From NCBI RefSeq assembly GCF_900176515.1, contig NZ_FWXV01000002.1, positions 1,488,001-1,552,000 of the forward strand: a stretch of 64,000 nt of DNA, written 5' to 3'. Source of the DNA: Kibdelosporangium aridum (lineage in GTDB: Bacteria > Actinomycetota > Actinomycetes > Mycobacteriales > Pseudonocardiaceae). Below the pieces are notes generated by a model. That model worked only from the letters and a program-made list of their open reading frames with translations. It made no database searches and was not told where the DNA came from. The position numbers were made by a program, and so were the translations under genes. Shown here one piece after another: positions 58,198 to 64,000 of the stretch (positions within the stretch are counted from its first letter, which is position 1; every line of letters begins with the position of its first letter).

Positions 58198-59463
58198 TTA
58201 TTGCTTGGGTTCGAGGACTTCGACCCCGCCGAGTCCCGGCCGCAACGCTTCCGGGACCACGACCGAACCGTCGGCCTGCTGGTGGTTCTCCACGATCGCG
58301 ACGATCCACCGCGTGGTCGCCAGCGTTCCGTTCAACGTCGCGGCGGTCTGCGGCTTGCCGTTCTCGTCCCGGTAGCGCACCCCGAGCCTGCGGGCCTGGA
58401 ACGTGGTGCAGTTCGAGGTCGACGTCAGTTCGCGGTACGCCTGCTGCGACGGGAACCAGGCCTCGCAGTCGAACTTGCGCGAGGCGCTCGTCCCCAGATC
58501 ACCCGCGGCCGTGTCGATCACCCGGTACGGCACGCCGATCTTGCCGAGCATCTCCTCTTCCCACGCCAGCAGCCGGTCGTGCTCGGCCTCGGCGTCCTCG
58601 GGCTTGCAGTACGAGAACATCTCGACCTTGTCGAACTGGTGCACCCGGATGATGCCGCGGGTGTCCTTGCCGTACGAGCCCGCTTCCCTGCGGTAGCACG
58701 ACGACCAGCCCGCATACCGGCGCGGGCCCTTCGACAGGTCCAGGATCTCGTCGGCGTGGTAGCCCGCGAGCGGCACCTCCGACGTGCCGACCAGGTACAG
58801 GTCGTCGTCGGCGAGGCGGTAGACCTCGGTCGAGTGCGCGCCGAGGAAACCCGTGCCCTCCATGATCTCCGGCCGCACCAGCGACGGCGTGATCATCACC
58901 TGGAAGCCGTTGGCCACGGCCTGCTGCACGGCCAGGTTCAGCAACGCCAGTTGCAGCTGCGCGCCGACGCCGGTGAGGAAGTAGAACCGCGAGCCCGACA
59001 CCTTCGCGCCACGCTCCATGTCCACCCCGCCCAGCTTCGTGAGCAGGTCGAGGTGGTCGGCGGGCTCGAAGTCGAACGGCTTGGGCTCGCCGACGTGTTT
59101 GAGCACGACGTAGTCGTCCTCGCCACCCTCCGGCGCGGCCGGGTGGACGATGTTGGGGATGGCGCGGTGCAGCTTGACGAAGGCCTCTTCGGCCTCGCCC
59201 TGCTCGGCTTCGGCCGCCTTGACCTCGGCAGCCATCTCCTTGCCCTTGGCCAGCAGTGCCTCGCGCTCCTCGCCCTTGGCCTTGCCGACCTGACGGCCGA
59301 ACTGCTTCTGCTCCGCGCGCAACGAGTCCGCCCTGGAGACGGAGCTGCGGCGACGCTCGTCGGCAGACAGCAGCTGGTCCACCAGCTGCTCGTCCTCACC
59401 ACGGGCACGCTGAGAAGCGCGCACCGCCTCCGGGTCTTCGCGCAACGTCTTCAGGTCAATCAC
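58198..59463 (-). CDS. serS: Seryl-tRNA synthetase
   Basis: A 421-residue class II synthetase. A long coiled-coil arm (about 30-105) binds the tRNA-Ser variable arm. Class II motifs 2 ([21 protein letters not shown] region) and 3 ([18 protein letters not shown]) are present, with a [10 protein letters not shown] serine-site segment. GTG start with TAGGCT 7 nt upstream, predicting a leaderless mRNA. The GntR gene follows 7 bp downstream and may be co-transcribed. Confidence 0.97.
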   Translation of the reverse strand: MIDLKTLREDPEAVRASQRARGEDEQLVDQLLSADERRRSSVSRADSLRAEQKQFGRQVGKAKGEEREALLAKGKEMAAEVKAAEAEQGEAEEAFVKLHRAIPNIVHPAAPEGGEDDYVVLKHVGEPKPFDFEPADHLDLLTKLGGVDMERGAKVSGSRFYFLTGVGAQLQLALLNLAVQQAVANGFQVMITPSLVRPEIMEGTGFLGAHSTEVYRLADDDLYLVGTSEVPLAGYHADEILDLSKGPRRYAGWSSCYRREAGSYGKDTRGIIRVHQFDKVEMFSYCKPEDAEAEHDRLLAWEEEMLGKIGVPYRVIDTAAGDLGTSASRKFDCEAWFPSQQAYRELTSTSNCTTFQARRLGVRYRDENGKPQTAATLNGTLATTRWIVAIVENHQQADGSVVVPEALRPGLGGVEVLEPKQ

Positions 59464-59470
59464 GCTAAAT

Positions 59471-59476
59471 AGCCTA
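59471..59476 (-). promoter_or_regulatory. -10 hexamer of leaderless serS
   Basis: TAGGCT on the minus strand ends 7 nt before the GTG start of serS. Confidence 0.5.
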
Positions 59477-59600
59477 GACGCCCCCGGAATTCAATTCTCC
59501 GAAGGCCGTGGTTAGTGGATTACGTGATCTTTGTGCAGCTTGTGTGCGTCTGACCGCTAGCCTCCGCGGCTTCCCGTTCCCTAGTCGCTGGAGACTCGAA

Positions 59601-60515
59601 GTGCGGAAGTTATTGGGGGCAACAGCTGCTTTGCTGTTGTTCGGAGCCGTCCCGGCCATGGCAGCGCCCGCCCCGATCGGTGAAGTGCTCACCTGGGGTA
59701 CGGGCGGGGTGAGCGCGCGAGTGCCCATCCCCGACGAGGCGAAATCCGGCGTCACCGCCATCTCCGCCGGGTGGAGCCAAAACCTCGCCCTCAAGGACGG
59801 CCAGGTCATCCAATGGAACGTGCCGGAACTGGAGCCAGAGCTGGCGCGGGTGCCGGTCGAGGTCTGGGACGGTGTCTCGGCCATCGCGGCGGGCACGTAC
59901 CACAACCTGGCTCTCAAGAACGGCAAGGTGGTCTGCTGGGGCCGGTGGATCGAGTGCAAGGTCCCTGAGGACGCGAAGTCCGGCGTCACGGCCATCGCCG
60001 TCAACCAGGAGTACAGCCTCGCCCTGAAGAACGGCGGCGTGATCGCGTGGGGCTGGGATCACCCGAACGTCAACCTGGGCCAGTTGAACGTCCCCGAGGA
60101 GGCGAAGTCGGGTGTCACGGCGATCGCCCCAGGGCTGCGGCACGCGCTCGCCTTGAAGGACGGCAAGGTCATCGCCTGGGGATCGAACAAGCACGGGCAG
60201 CTCAACGTGCCCGAGGAGGCCCAGTCCGGTGTCACGGCGATCGCCGCGGGCGCCCAGCACAGCGTGGCGTTGAAGAACGGCAAAGTGATCGCGTGGGGCT
60301 GGAACCTGTATGAGCAGTCGTCGGTCCCCACGATCGCTCAGTCGGGCGTGACGGCGATCGCGGCGGGCTCCCAGCACAACACAGTGCTCAAGGACGGCAA
60401 GGTCATCGTCTGGAACTACAACGGCCAAGGCCAGATGAACATCCCGGCCACCGTGAAGGAAGGCGGGATCACGCAGATCTCATCCGGCCCGTACCACAAC
60501 CTGGTGCTCAGGTAG
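59601..60515 (+). CDS. Secreted RCC1-repeat beta-propeller protein
   Basis: A 304-residue protein with a Sec signal peptide (1-21, ending AMA) and seven RCC1-type repeats of about 40 residues, each with VTAIAAG, then HxxALK(D/N)GKVIAWG. Seven repeats make a complete beta-propeller. Secreted bacterial RCC1 proteins may act in adhesion, as enzyme inhibitors or as effectors; the role here is unknown. GTG follows GGAG by 8 nt. Confidence 0.88.
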   Translation: MRKLLGATAALLLFGAVPAMAAPAPIGEVLTWGTGGVSARVPIPDEAKSGVTAISAGWSQNLALKDGQVIQWNVPELEPELARVPVEVWDGVSAIAAGTYHNLALKNGKVVCWGRWIECKVPEDAKSGVTAIAVNQEYSLALKNGGVIAWGWDHPNVNLGQLNVPEEAKSGVTAIAPGLRHALALKDGKVIAWGSNKHGQLNVPEEAQSGVTAIAAGAQHSVALKNGKVIAWGWNLYEQSSVPTIAQSGVTAIAAGSQHNTVLKDGKVIVWNYNGQGQMNIPATVKEGGITQISSGPYHNLVLR

Positions 60516-60522
60516 GCCGTGT

Positions 60523-60555
60523 CCGCCGTGCGGCTCCTGACAAGCCGCACGGCGG
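60523..60555. terminator. Bidirectional hairpin terminator
   Basis: A perfect 13-bp stem CCGCCGTGCGGCT (60523-60535) and AGCCGCACGGCGG (60543-60555) around CCTGACA, between the convergent RCC1 and DUF350 genes. Confidence 0.8.
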
Positions 60556-60560
60556 GAACA

Positions 60561-61019
60561 TCAGCTGATGGCGACCGCGACGACCAGGCCGAGGGCCACG
60601 TGTGCGGACGCGACGACCACGCTGGCCGGGCTGAACTTCTCCGACTGGATGACCTCGCCGATGTCGATCCGGGTCGCCCACTCCAGGATCCGGACCGCGG
60701 CCACCTGCACGATGATCCCGAGCAGGCCGTAGACCAGCGATGTGATCAGTCCGGCGGTCAGGTCGCTGGCCGACGAGGTGATCGCCAGCACGATGATGAA
60801 CGCCATGCTGACCAGACCGGCCGATGTCACCAGCACCGCGTTCGGCTTGCCGGTGCGCACCAGGTCGGACAGCTTGCCCGGGGTGGTCCAGTCGATGGCG
60901 TAGAAGCCGGCGAGGATCAGCGCGAGGCCGACGATCGCGTACAGCGCGATCGCGCCGATGCCCCTGCCGAGCTGTGCCCCGAAGTCTGGATCCAGGGCGA
61001 GGATCTGATGGGTGTGCAC
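60561..61019 (-). CDS. DUF350 family membrane protein (YjfL-like)
   Basis: A 152-residue membrane protein with four hydrophobic segments in two repeats (GAIALYAIVGLALILAGFYAIDW, GLVSMAFIIVLAITSS, GLLGIIVQVAAVRIL, VVVASAHVALGLVVAVA), as in E. coli YjfL. Function unknown; linked by neighbourhood to glutathionylspermidine-synthase-like ATP-grasp genes. GTG is preceded by GGAGGGACCC. It is last in a three-gene operon. Confidence 0.85.
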   Translation of the reverse strand: MHTHQILALDPDFGAQLGRGIGAIALYAIVGLALILAGFYAIDWTTPGKLSDLVRTGKPNAVLVTSAGLVSMAFIIVLAITSSASDLTAGLITSLVYGLLGIIVQVAAVRILEWATRIDIGEVIQSEKFSPASVVVASAHVALGLVVAVAIS

Positions 61020-61061
61020 GGGTCCCTCCGGCCTAAGTGGACATCTGTCGTGGGTGGATTA

Positions 61062-62228
61062 TCACGATTCCGGGATCCGATGGGGGACAAACGCCGCACC
61101 ATCGTCGGTGACCAGGCCCGCTGTCTCGCGGATGCCCAGTCCGGCAGCCGAGTCGCCGACGATCCACGCCCCCAGAGCGGGCCGGTATCCGTCGAACTCC
61201 GGCAACGGGTCGAACGCCTGGTAGACGAAGCCTTCATGGCCGTAGACGCCACCAGTCTGGGTCTCGTAGCCGGGGGCCACGATCTGGATGTTCGCGCCTT
61301 CCCGCCCCAGCCGCGGTTTGCGCACGTACTCAGTCAGCAGCCCGGGCTGGTCGAGGAACGCGGGCAGCAGGTTCGGGTGCCCGGGGTACATCTCCCAGAG
61401 GATCGCCAGCAGCGCCTTGTTGGACAGCAGCATCTTCCACAGCGGCTCGATCCACATGGTCTGCGGCAGGCTCTGCACCGCGCGCTTGCCGAACTCCTCG
61501 TCAACCACCCATTCCCACGGGTAGAGCTTGACGACGGCGTTCATCGGCGCTTCTTCCAGATCCACGAACCGGTTGAGCAGCGAGTGCCAGCCGATCTCCT
61601 CGATCGCCAGGCCGACCGTGTCCAGTCCGCCCTCGGCCGCGGTCTCCTGCAAGTAGGCCGTGGTGACGTGGTCCTCACCGGTCGGGTCGGCGGTGGACCA
61701 CGTGAAGTGCACCTCGTTGGACGGGAGTTTGTCGCCGATCTCCCGCCAGCGGTCGACCAGCTTCTCGTGGATCGAGTTCCACTGGTCGTCGTCGGGGAAC
61801 ACGTCGGTCTTCCAGAACCACTGCACGACCGCCGCTTCCAGCAGGGACGTCGGCGTGTCGGCGTTGTACTCCAGCAGCTTCGCCGGTCCCGAGCCGTCGT
61901 AGCGCAGGTCGAACCGGCCGTAGACGTGCGGATCGTGCCGCCGCCACGAGTCGGCGATGTGCGGCCACGTCCACTCGGGGATGCCGAAGTCCTTGTACCG
62001 CTCGGTCGTCACGACGGTGTCGACGGCTTCAAGGCACATCGAGTGCAGCAGTTCGACGTCCGCCTCGATCGACAGGACCTCGTCGATGTCGAACACGTAG
62101 TGCACCGACTCGTCCCAGTAAGGACGCCGGTTCCCGGCTTCGTCGCGTGCGGGGGTGCCGAACACCAAGCCCTGTTCCGCGATCTTGCTCTGCCAGTCCC
62201 GCCGGGGTTGCGAGGACTCCCGGTGCAA
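61062..62228 (-). CDS. Glutathionylspermidine-synthase-like ATP-grasp protein (YjfC-like)
   Basis: A 388-residue ATP-grasp amide ligase of the glutathionylspermidine synthase family: HVYGRFDLRYDGSGPAKLLEYNADTPTSLLEAAVVQW (Mg/ATP site), and LYPWEWVVDEEFGK, YVRKPRLGREGANI, VYGHEGFVYQAFDPLP. It lacks the N-terminal amidase domain. TTG start with GGAGGAAG 7 nt upstream, 1 bp after the stop of the previous gene. The real peptide/amine substrate is unknown, since actinomycetes make mycothiol instead of glutathione. Confidence 0.87.
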   Translation of the reverse strand: MHRESSQPRRDWQSKIAEQGLVFGTPARDEAGNRRPYWDESVHYVFDIDEVLSIEADVELLHSMCLEAVDTVVTTERYKDFGIPEWTWPHIADSWRRHDPHVYGRFDLRYDGSGPAKLLEYNADTPTSLLEAAVVQWFWKTDVFPDDDQWNSIHEKLVDRWREIGDKLPSNEVHFTWSTADPTGEDHVTTAYLQETAAEGGLDTVGLAIEEIGWHSLLNRFVDLEEAPMNAVVKLYPWEWVVDEEFGKRAVQSLPQTMWIEPLWKMLLSNKALLAILWEMYPGHPNLLPAFLDQPGLLTEYVRKPRLGREGANIQIVAPGYETQTGGVYGHEGFVYQAFDPLPEFDGYRPALGAWIVGDSAAGLGIRETAGLVTDDGAAFVPHRIPES

Positions 62229-62229
62229 G

Positions 62230-62853
62230 TCAGCTTCCTCCGCTCTTTCCGCCGCCGCTCACACCGAAGCCACCGCGCTGGACTGTCTTGCCCGACGTAC
62301 CGCTCTTGACCGTGGTGCCGCTGCCGGGCGCTGCCGTCGAGCCGCCCGTCACGCGGCGGCCTGGGCCAGTGCCAGTGACCGTGCCACCGTAGTTGTAGTG
62401 GTAGCTCCGGTACTGACCGTTGCCGATCGGGATGAACCAGAAGCCGCCCGAGTGGTAACCGCCGTGGCTGCGAACGTAGTCGTCGGAGCAGACGTTCTCG
62501 TCGGTCGCCAGCGTGCTGCTGTCGTCGACGCAGTAGGCGTTGACCTCGTCAGGAGTCGCGGCGGCGTACCAGACGGCGACCGTCGCCACGATGCCGACAG
62601 TCACACCCGCGCCGATCATCACCCTGCGGCGGCGCAGCGACTTGCGCTCGGCCTCCGCGACCACGACCTGCTCGTGCTGCTGTTGCTCTTCAAGCGCCCG
62701 GCGCATAGCCCGTTGCTCGGCCAGCGTCGGTGGCCGCGGGGTTGTGCTCTCCGCGTCCTGGTACCGCATGGCGCCGCGTTTGGGCTCAGCCGGTGGCTGC
62801 GGCTGGCCCTGCTCACCGCTGGGCTCGACGCCCTCGTCCCTGTTGTCTGTCAT
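62230..62853 (-). CDS. Membrane protein with Gly-rich C-terminus (DUF1190/YjfM-like)
   Basis: A 207-residue protein with a charged Pro-rich N-terminus (1-70), a hydrophobic segment (about 76-96), then an extracytoplasmic domain with NAYCVDDSS, NVCSDDYVRSHGGYHSGG, FWFIPIGNGQYRSYHYNYGGT and a Gly/Ser/Thr-rich tail. The composition resembles YgiB/YjfM (DUF1190). ATG follows GGGAGGG. It is first in the operon with the ATP-grasp and DUF350 genes, matching the E. coli yjfLMC order set. Confidence 0.7.
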   Translation of the reverse strand: MTDNRDEGVEPSGEQGQPQPPAEPKRGAMRYQDAESTTPRPPTLAEQRAMRRALEEQQQHEQVVVAEAERKSLRRRRVMIGAGVTVGIVATVAVWYAAATPDEVNAYCVDDSSTLATDENVCSDDYVRSHGGYHSGGFWFIPIGNGQYRSYHYNYGGTVTGTGPGRRVTGGSTAAPGSGTTVKSGTSGKTVQRGGFGVSGGGKSGGS

Positions 62854-62975
62854 CCGGCCCTCCCACTCGCGGACAGTACATTCGCCGACCTGGCAGGTGG
62901 AGCGCGGCAGGGCGATGAGTGTCCTGATCGCAACACACATCCGCCCACTCGGGCAGGTACGGCATTATGGAGTAG

Positions 62976-63962
62976 ATGTCGACGAACGCCGAACGGTTGC
63001 AGTCTGGCGGCCGGACCTTGAGCACACGCCTTGTCATGGCTGGTGCGTTCGTCGGTGCGCTCGCCATCCTCACTCTGAGCATGGTGTTCTCGTGGCCGGT
63101 GGCCGGCGGCAAGCAGAGCCCGGCCGACGTGGCCGCGGAGAATCTGGCCGCCGCGTTCGAGGCGCCCGCGGGCAGCTGTCTGAACTGGAAACCGGACGGC
63201 TCGGACATGAAACCGGTCGGATGTGACCAGCCACACCTTTTCGAAGTCACCGGTGACGTGGACATCTCCGCCGAGTACAACGCGAGCGCGCCGTCGCCGA
63301 CCGAAGAGGCCTGGCGGGAGATCGCCAAGCAGAAGTGCACCACGGGTGCGGCGACCTACCTCGGCGGCAAGCTCGACCCGTTCGGCAAGTACAGCGTCGG
63401 CGCGTTGAAGCCCAGTGACGAACAGTGGCGTGACGGTGACCGGAAACTGCGTTGTGGTTTGCAGCGCGCGGCCCCGTCCGGCAACACGTTGGTCGCGACC
63501 ACCGGATCGGCCAAGAACCAGGACCAGTCCGACGTCTACGACCCGGGCACGTGCCTCGCGCTGGTCAACAAGAACGTCGGCGATCCGATCCGCTGCGCCG
63601 AAGAGCACGCCTACGAGATCACCGCCGTGGTCGACCTCGCCCAGATCTTCAAGGACGCCGCCCCGGACGAGGCACAGCAACAGGCCGCGATGCTCGAGCA
63701 GTGCACCAAGCTGACCAACGACTACTCCGGCGGCCTGGACCTGGCCAGCAAGAAGCTGCTGCTGACGTGGGACACCCGCAAGCCGGAGAGCTGGGAAGCC
63801 GGCTCGCATCACGCGGTGTGCAAGGTCGGCGCGCCGTTGCCGGACAACACTGGCCTCGCCCCGATCACCGGCAGCATCAAGGACGCGGGGCCCGCGGCGC
63901 AGTCATCGGCCCCGGCGACGCCCTCCAGCGCGGCCAGCCCGCCACCCAGCAGCGGCGGGTGA
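62976..63962 (+). CDS. Septum formation (Septum_form) family protein
   Basis: A 328-residue single-pass membrane protein: cytosolic N-terminus 1-18, hydrophobic segment about 20-42, then an extracytoplasmic domain with conserved cysteines (GSCLNWKPDGSDMKPVGCDQPHLFEVTG, GTCLALVNKNVGDPIRCAEEHAYEIT; two repeats of a CxHxxE pattern) and a Ser/Pro/Ala tail. The Septum_form domain is associated with actinobacterial septation. ATG start divergent from the DUF1190-like gene. Followed 5 bp on by the metallopeptidase gene. Confidence 0.88.
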   Translation: MSTNAERLQSGGRTLSTRLVMAGAFVGALAILTLSMVFSWPVAGGKQSPADVAAENLAAAFEAPAGSCLNWKPDGSDMKPVGCDQPHLFEVTGDVDISAEYNASAPSPTEEAWREIAKQKCTTGAATYLGGKLDPFGKYSVGALKPSDEQWRDGDRKLRCGLQRAAPSGNTLVATTGSAKNQDQSDVYDPGTCLALVNKNVGDPIRCAEEHAYEITAVVDLAQIFKDAAPDEAQQQAAMLEQCTKLTNDYSGGLDLASKKLLLTWDTRKPESWEAGSHHAVCKVGAPLPDNTGLAPITGSIKDAGPAAQSSAPATPSSAASPPPSSGG

Positions 63963-63967
63963 TGACG

Positions 63968-64000
63968 TGCCAGTGGAGATGTCGCGGACCCGGTTCGAAG
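63968..64000 (+). CDS. Zincin-like metallopeptidase family protein, 5' end only
   Basis: Eleven codons from GTG read VPVEMSRTRFE, the typical start of the actinobacterial metallopeptidase-family gene (HExxH, DUF2342-like neighbour set) that follows the Septum_form gene in relatives. The frame continues past the window edge, so the catalytic region is not seen. Confidence 0.55.

Noticed and set aside
58021..59472. 483-codon plus-strand open frame opposite serS and the GntR gene
   Set aside because: serS and GntR are unmistakable on the minus strand; no motif in the plus frame.
60519..62309. 596-codon plus-strand open frame over the DUF350 and ATP-grasp genes
   Set aside because: Opposite strand holds clear family motifs; this frame is rich in Arg/Val/Asp/His repeats typical of antisense frames in high-GC DNA.
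63987..64000. ggttcgaa as the T-loop of a tRNA at the window edge
   Set aside because: No cloverleaf can be formed with the preceding sequence, and the frame fits the metallopeptidase N-terminus.
1..64000. Insertion sequences, prophage, integrase, attachment sites or tRNA genes
   Set aside because: No transposase, integrase or tRNA-like sequence was seen on either strand; accessory genes from 40.5 to 62 kb show no clear boundaries.

Overview
This is a 64 kb window of very GC-rich actinobacterial chromosome. Gene density is high, GTG and TTG starts are common, there are many lipoproteins, and several families are typical of actinomycetes (SigE- and ECF42-type sigma factors, DUF3558, DUF5753 regulators, ShbA-like sigma, Septum_form, DUF5926). 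The set and order pheA - phosphoglycerate mutase - serS - Septum_form - zincin-like metallopeptidase look like the conserved origin-proximal block of Pseudonocardiaceae (Amycolatopsis, Kibdelosporangium, Lentzea relatives). Genus-level placement is inference. No tRNA, rRNA, insertion sequence, prophage or CRISPR array was found.

Layout. 1-3.8 kb: end of a DUF5926 gene, DUF952, a SigE-family sigma factor with a membrane partner, then a small ESX/WXG-like cassette ending in a DUF3558 lipoprotein. 3.8-10.5 kb: ferritin with paired IdeR-like iron boxes, arginine deiminase, a solute-binding lipoprotein, a short-chain dehydrogenase, a CPBP protease, a PPOX/F420 enzyme, a secreted CHRD protein and a DUF2470 protein with its own iron box. 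10.5-12.6 kb: two YCII (DGPF) proteins and an ECF42 sigma factor behind a symmetric, apparently bidirectional ECF promoter. 12.7-15.9 kb: a Tat-exported GH95-like glycosidase and a LysE exporter. 15.9-23 kb: a tightly overlapped five-gene operon, SWIM - DUF5691 - MoxR AAA+ - DUF5682 - VWA. This is the best candidate for an undescribed system. 23-29 kb: a DUF5753 regulator, the homogentisate (tyrosine) catabolic cluster hmgA / unknown / fahA / IclR, and an MFS transporter. 29-37 kb: cytochrome bd oxidase (cydA, cydB, fused cydDC) with a DosR/DevR-like box upstream and a DevS/DevR-like two-component pair downstream, which together form a low-oxygen respiration locus. 37-40.6 kb: coaA, GNAT, macro domain, pheA, phosphoglycerate mutase.

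40.5-62 kb is more accessory. It holds a phospholipase C, a PaiB-like regulator, lipoproteins, a short-chain dehydrogenase with a MerR-type promoter, an L,D-transpeptidase with a PASTA lipoprotein, and a second ECF42/YCII module beside a NarL-type two-component system. Next come a MazG-like protein, a ShbA-like sigma factor and RtcB, then a mannose-family PTS / ceramidase-like operon with a DasR-like operator and a HutC-family GntR regulator. serS, a secreted RCC1-repeat protein and a glutathionylspermidine-synthase-like / DUF350 / DUF1190-like operon follow. The window ends in a Septum_form gene and the first codons of a metallopeptidase.

Two architectural habits recur. Many genes have an actinobacterial -10 hexamer (TANNNT-like) exactly 6-7 nt before the start codon, predicting leaderless mRNAs. 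Nine convergent gene pairs overlap at their 3' ends. Gene functions are assigned from recognised family motifs; no database search was possible.
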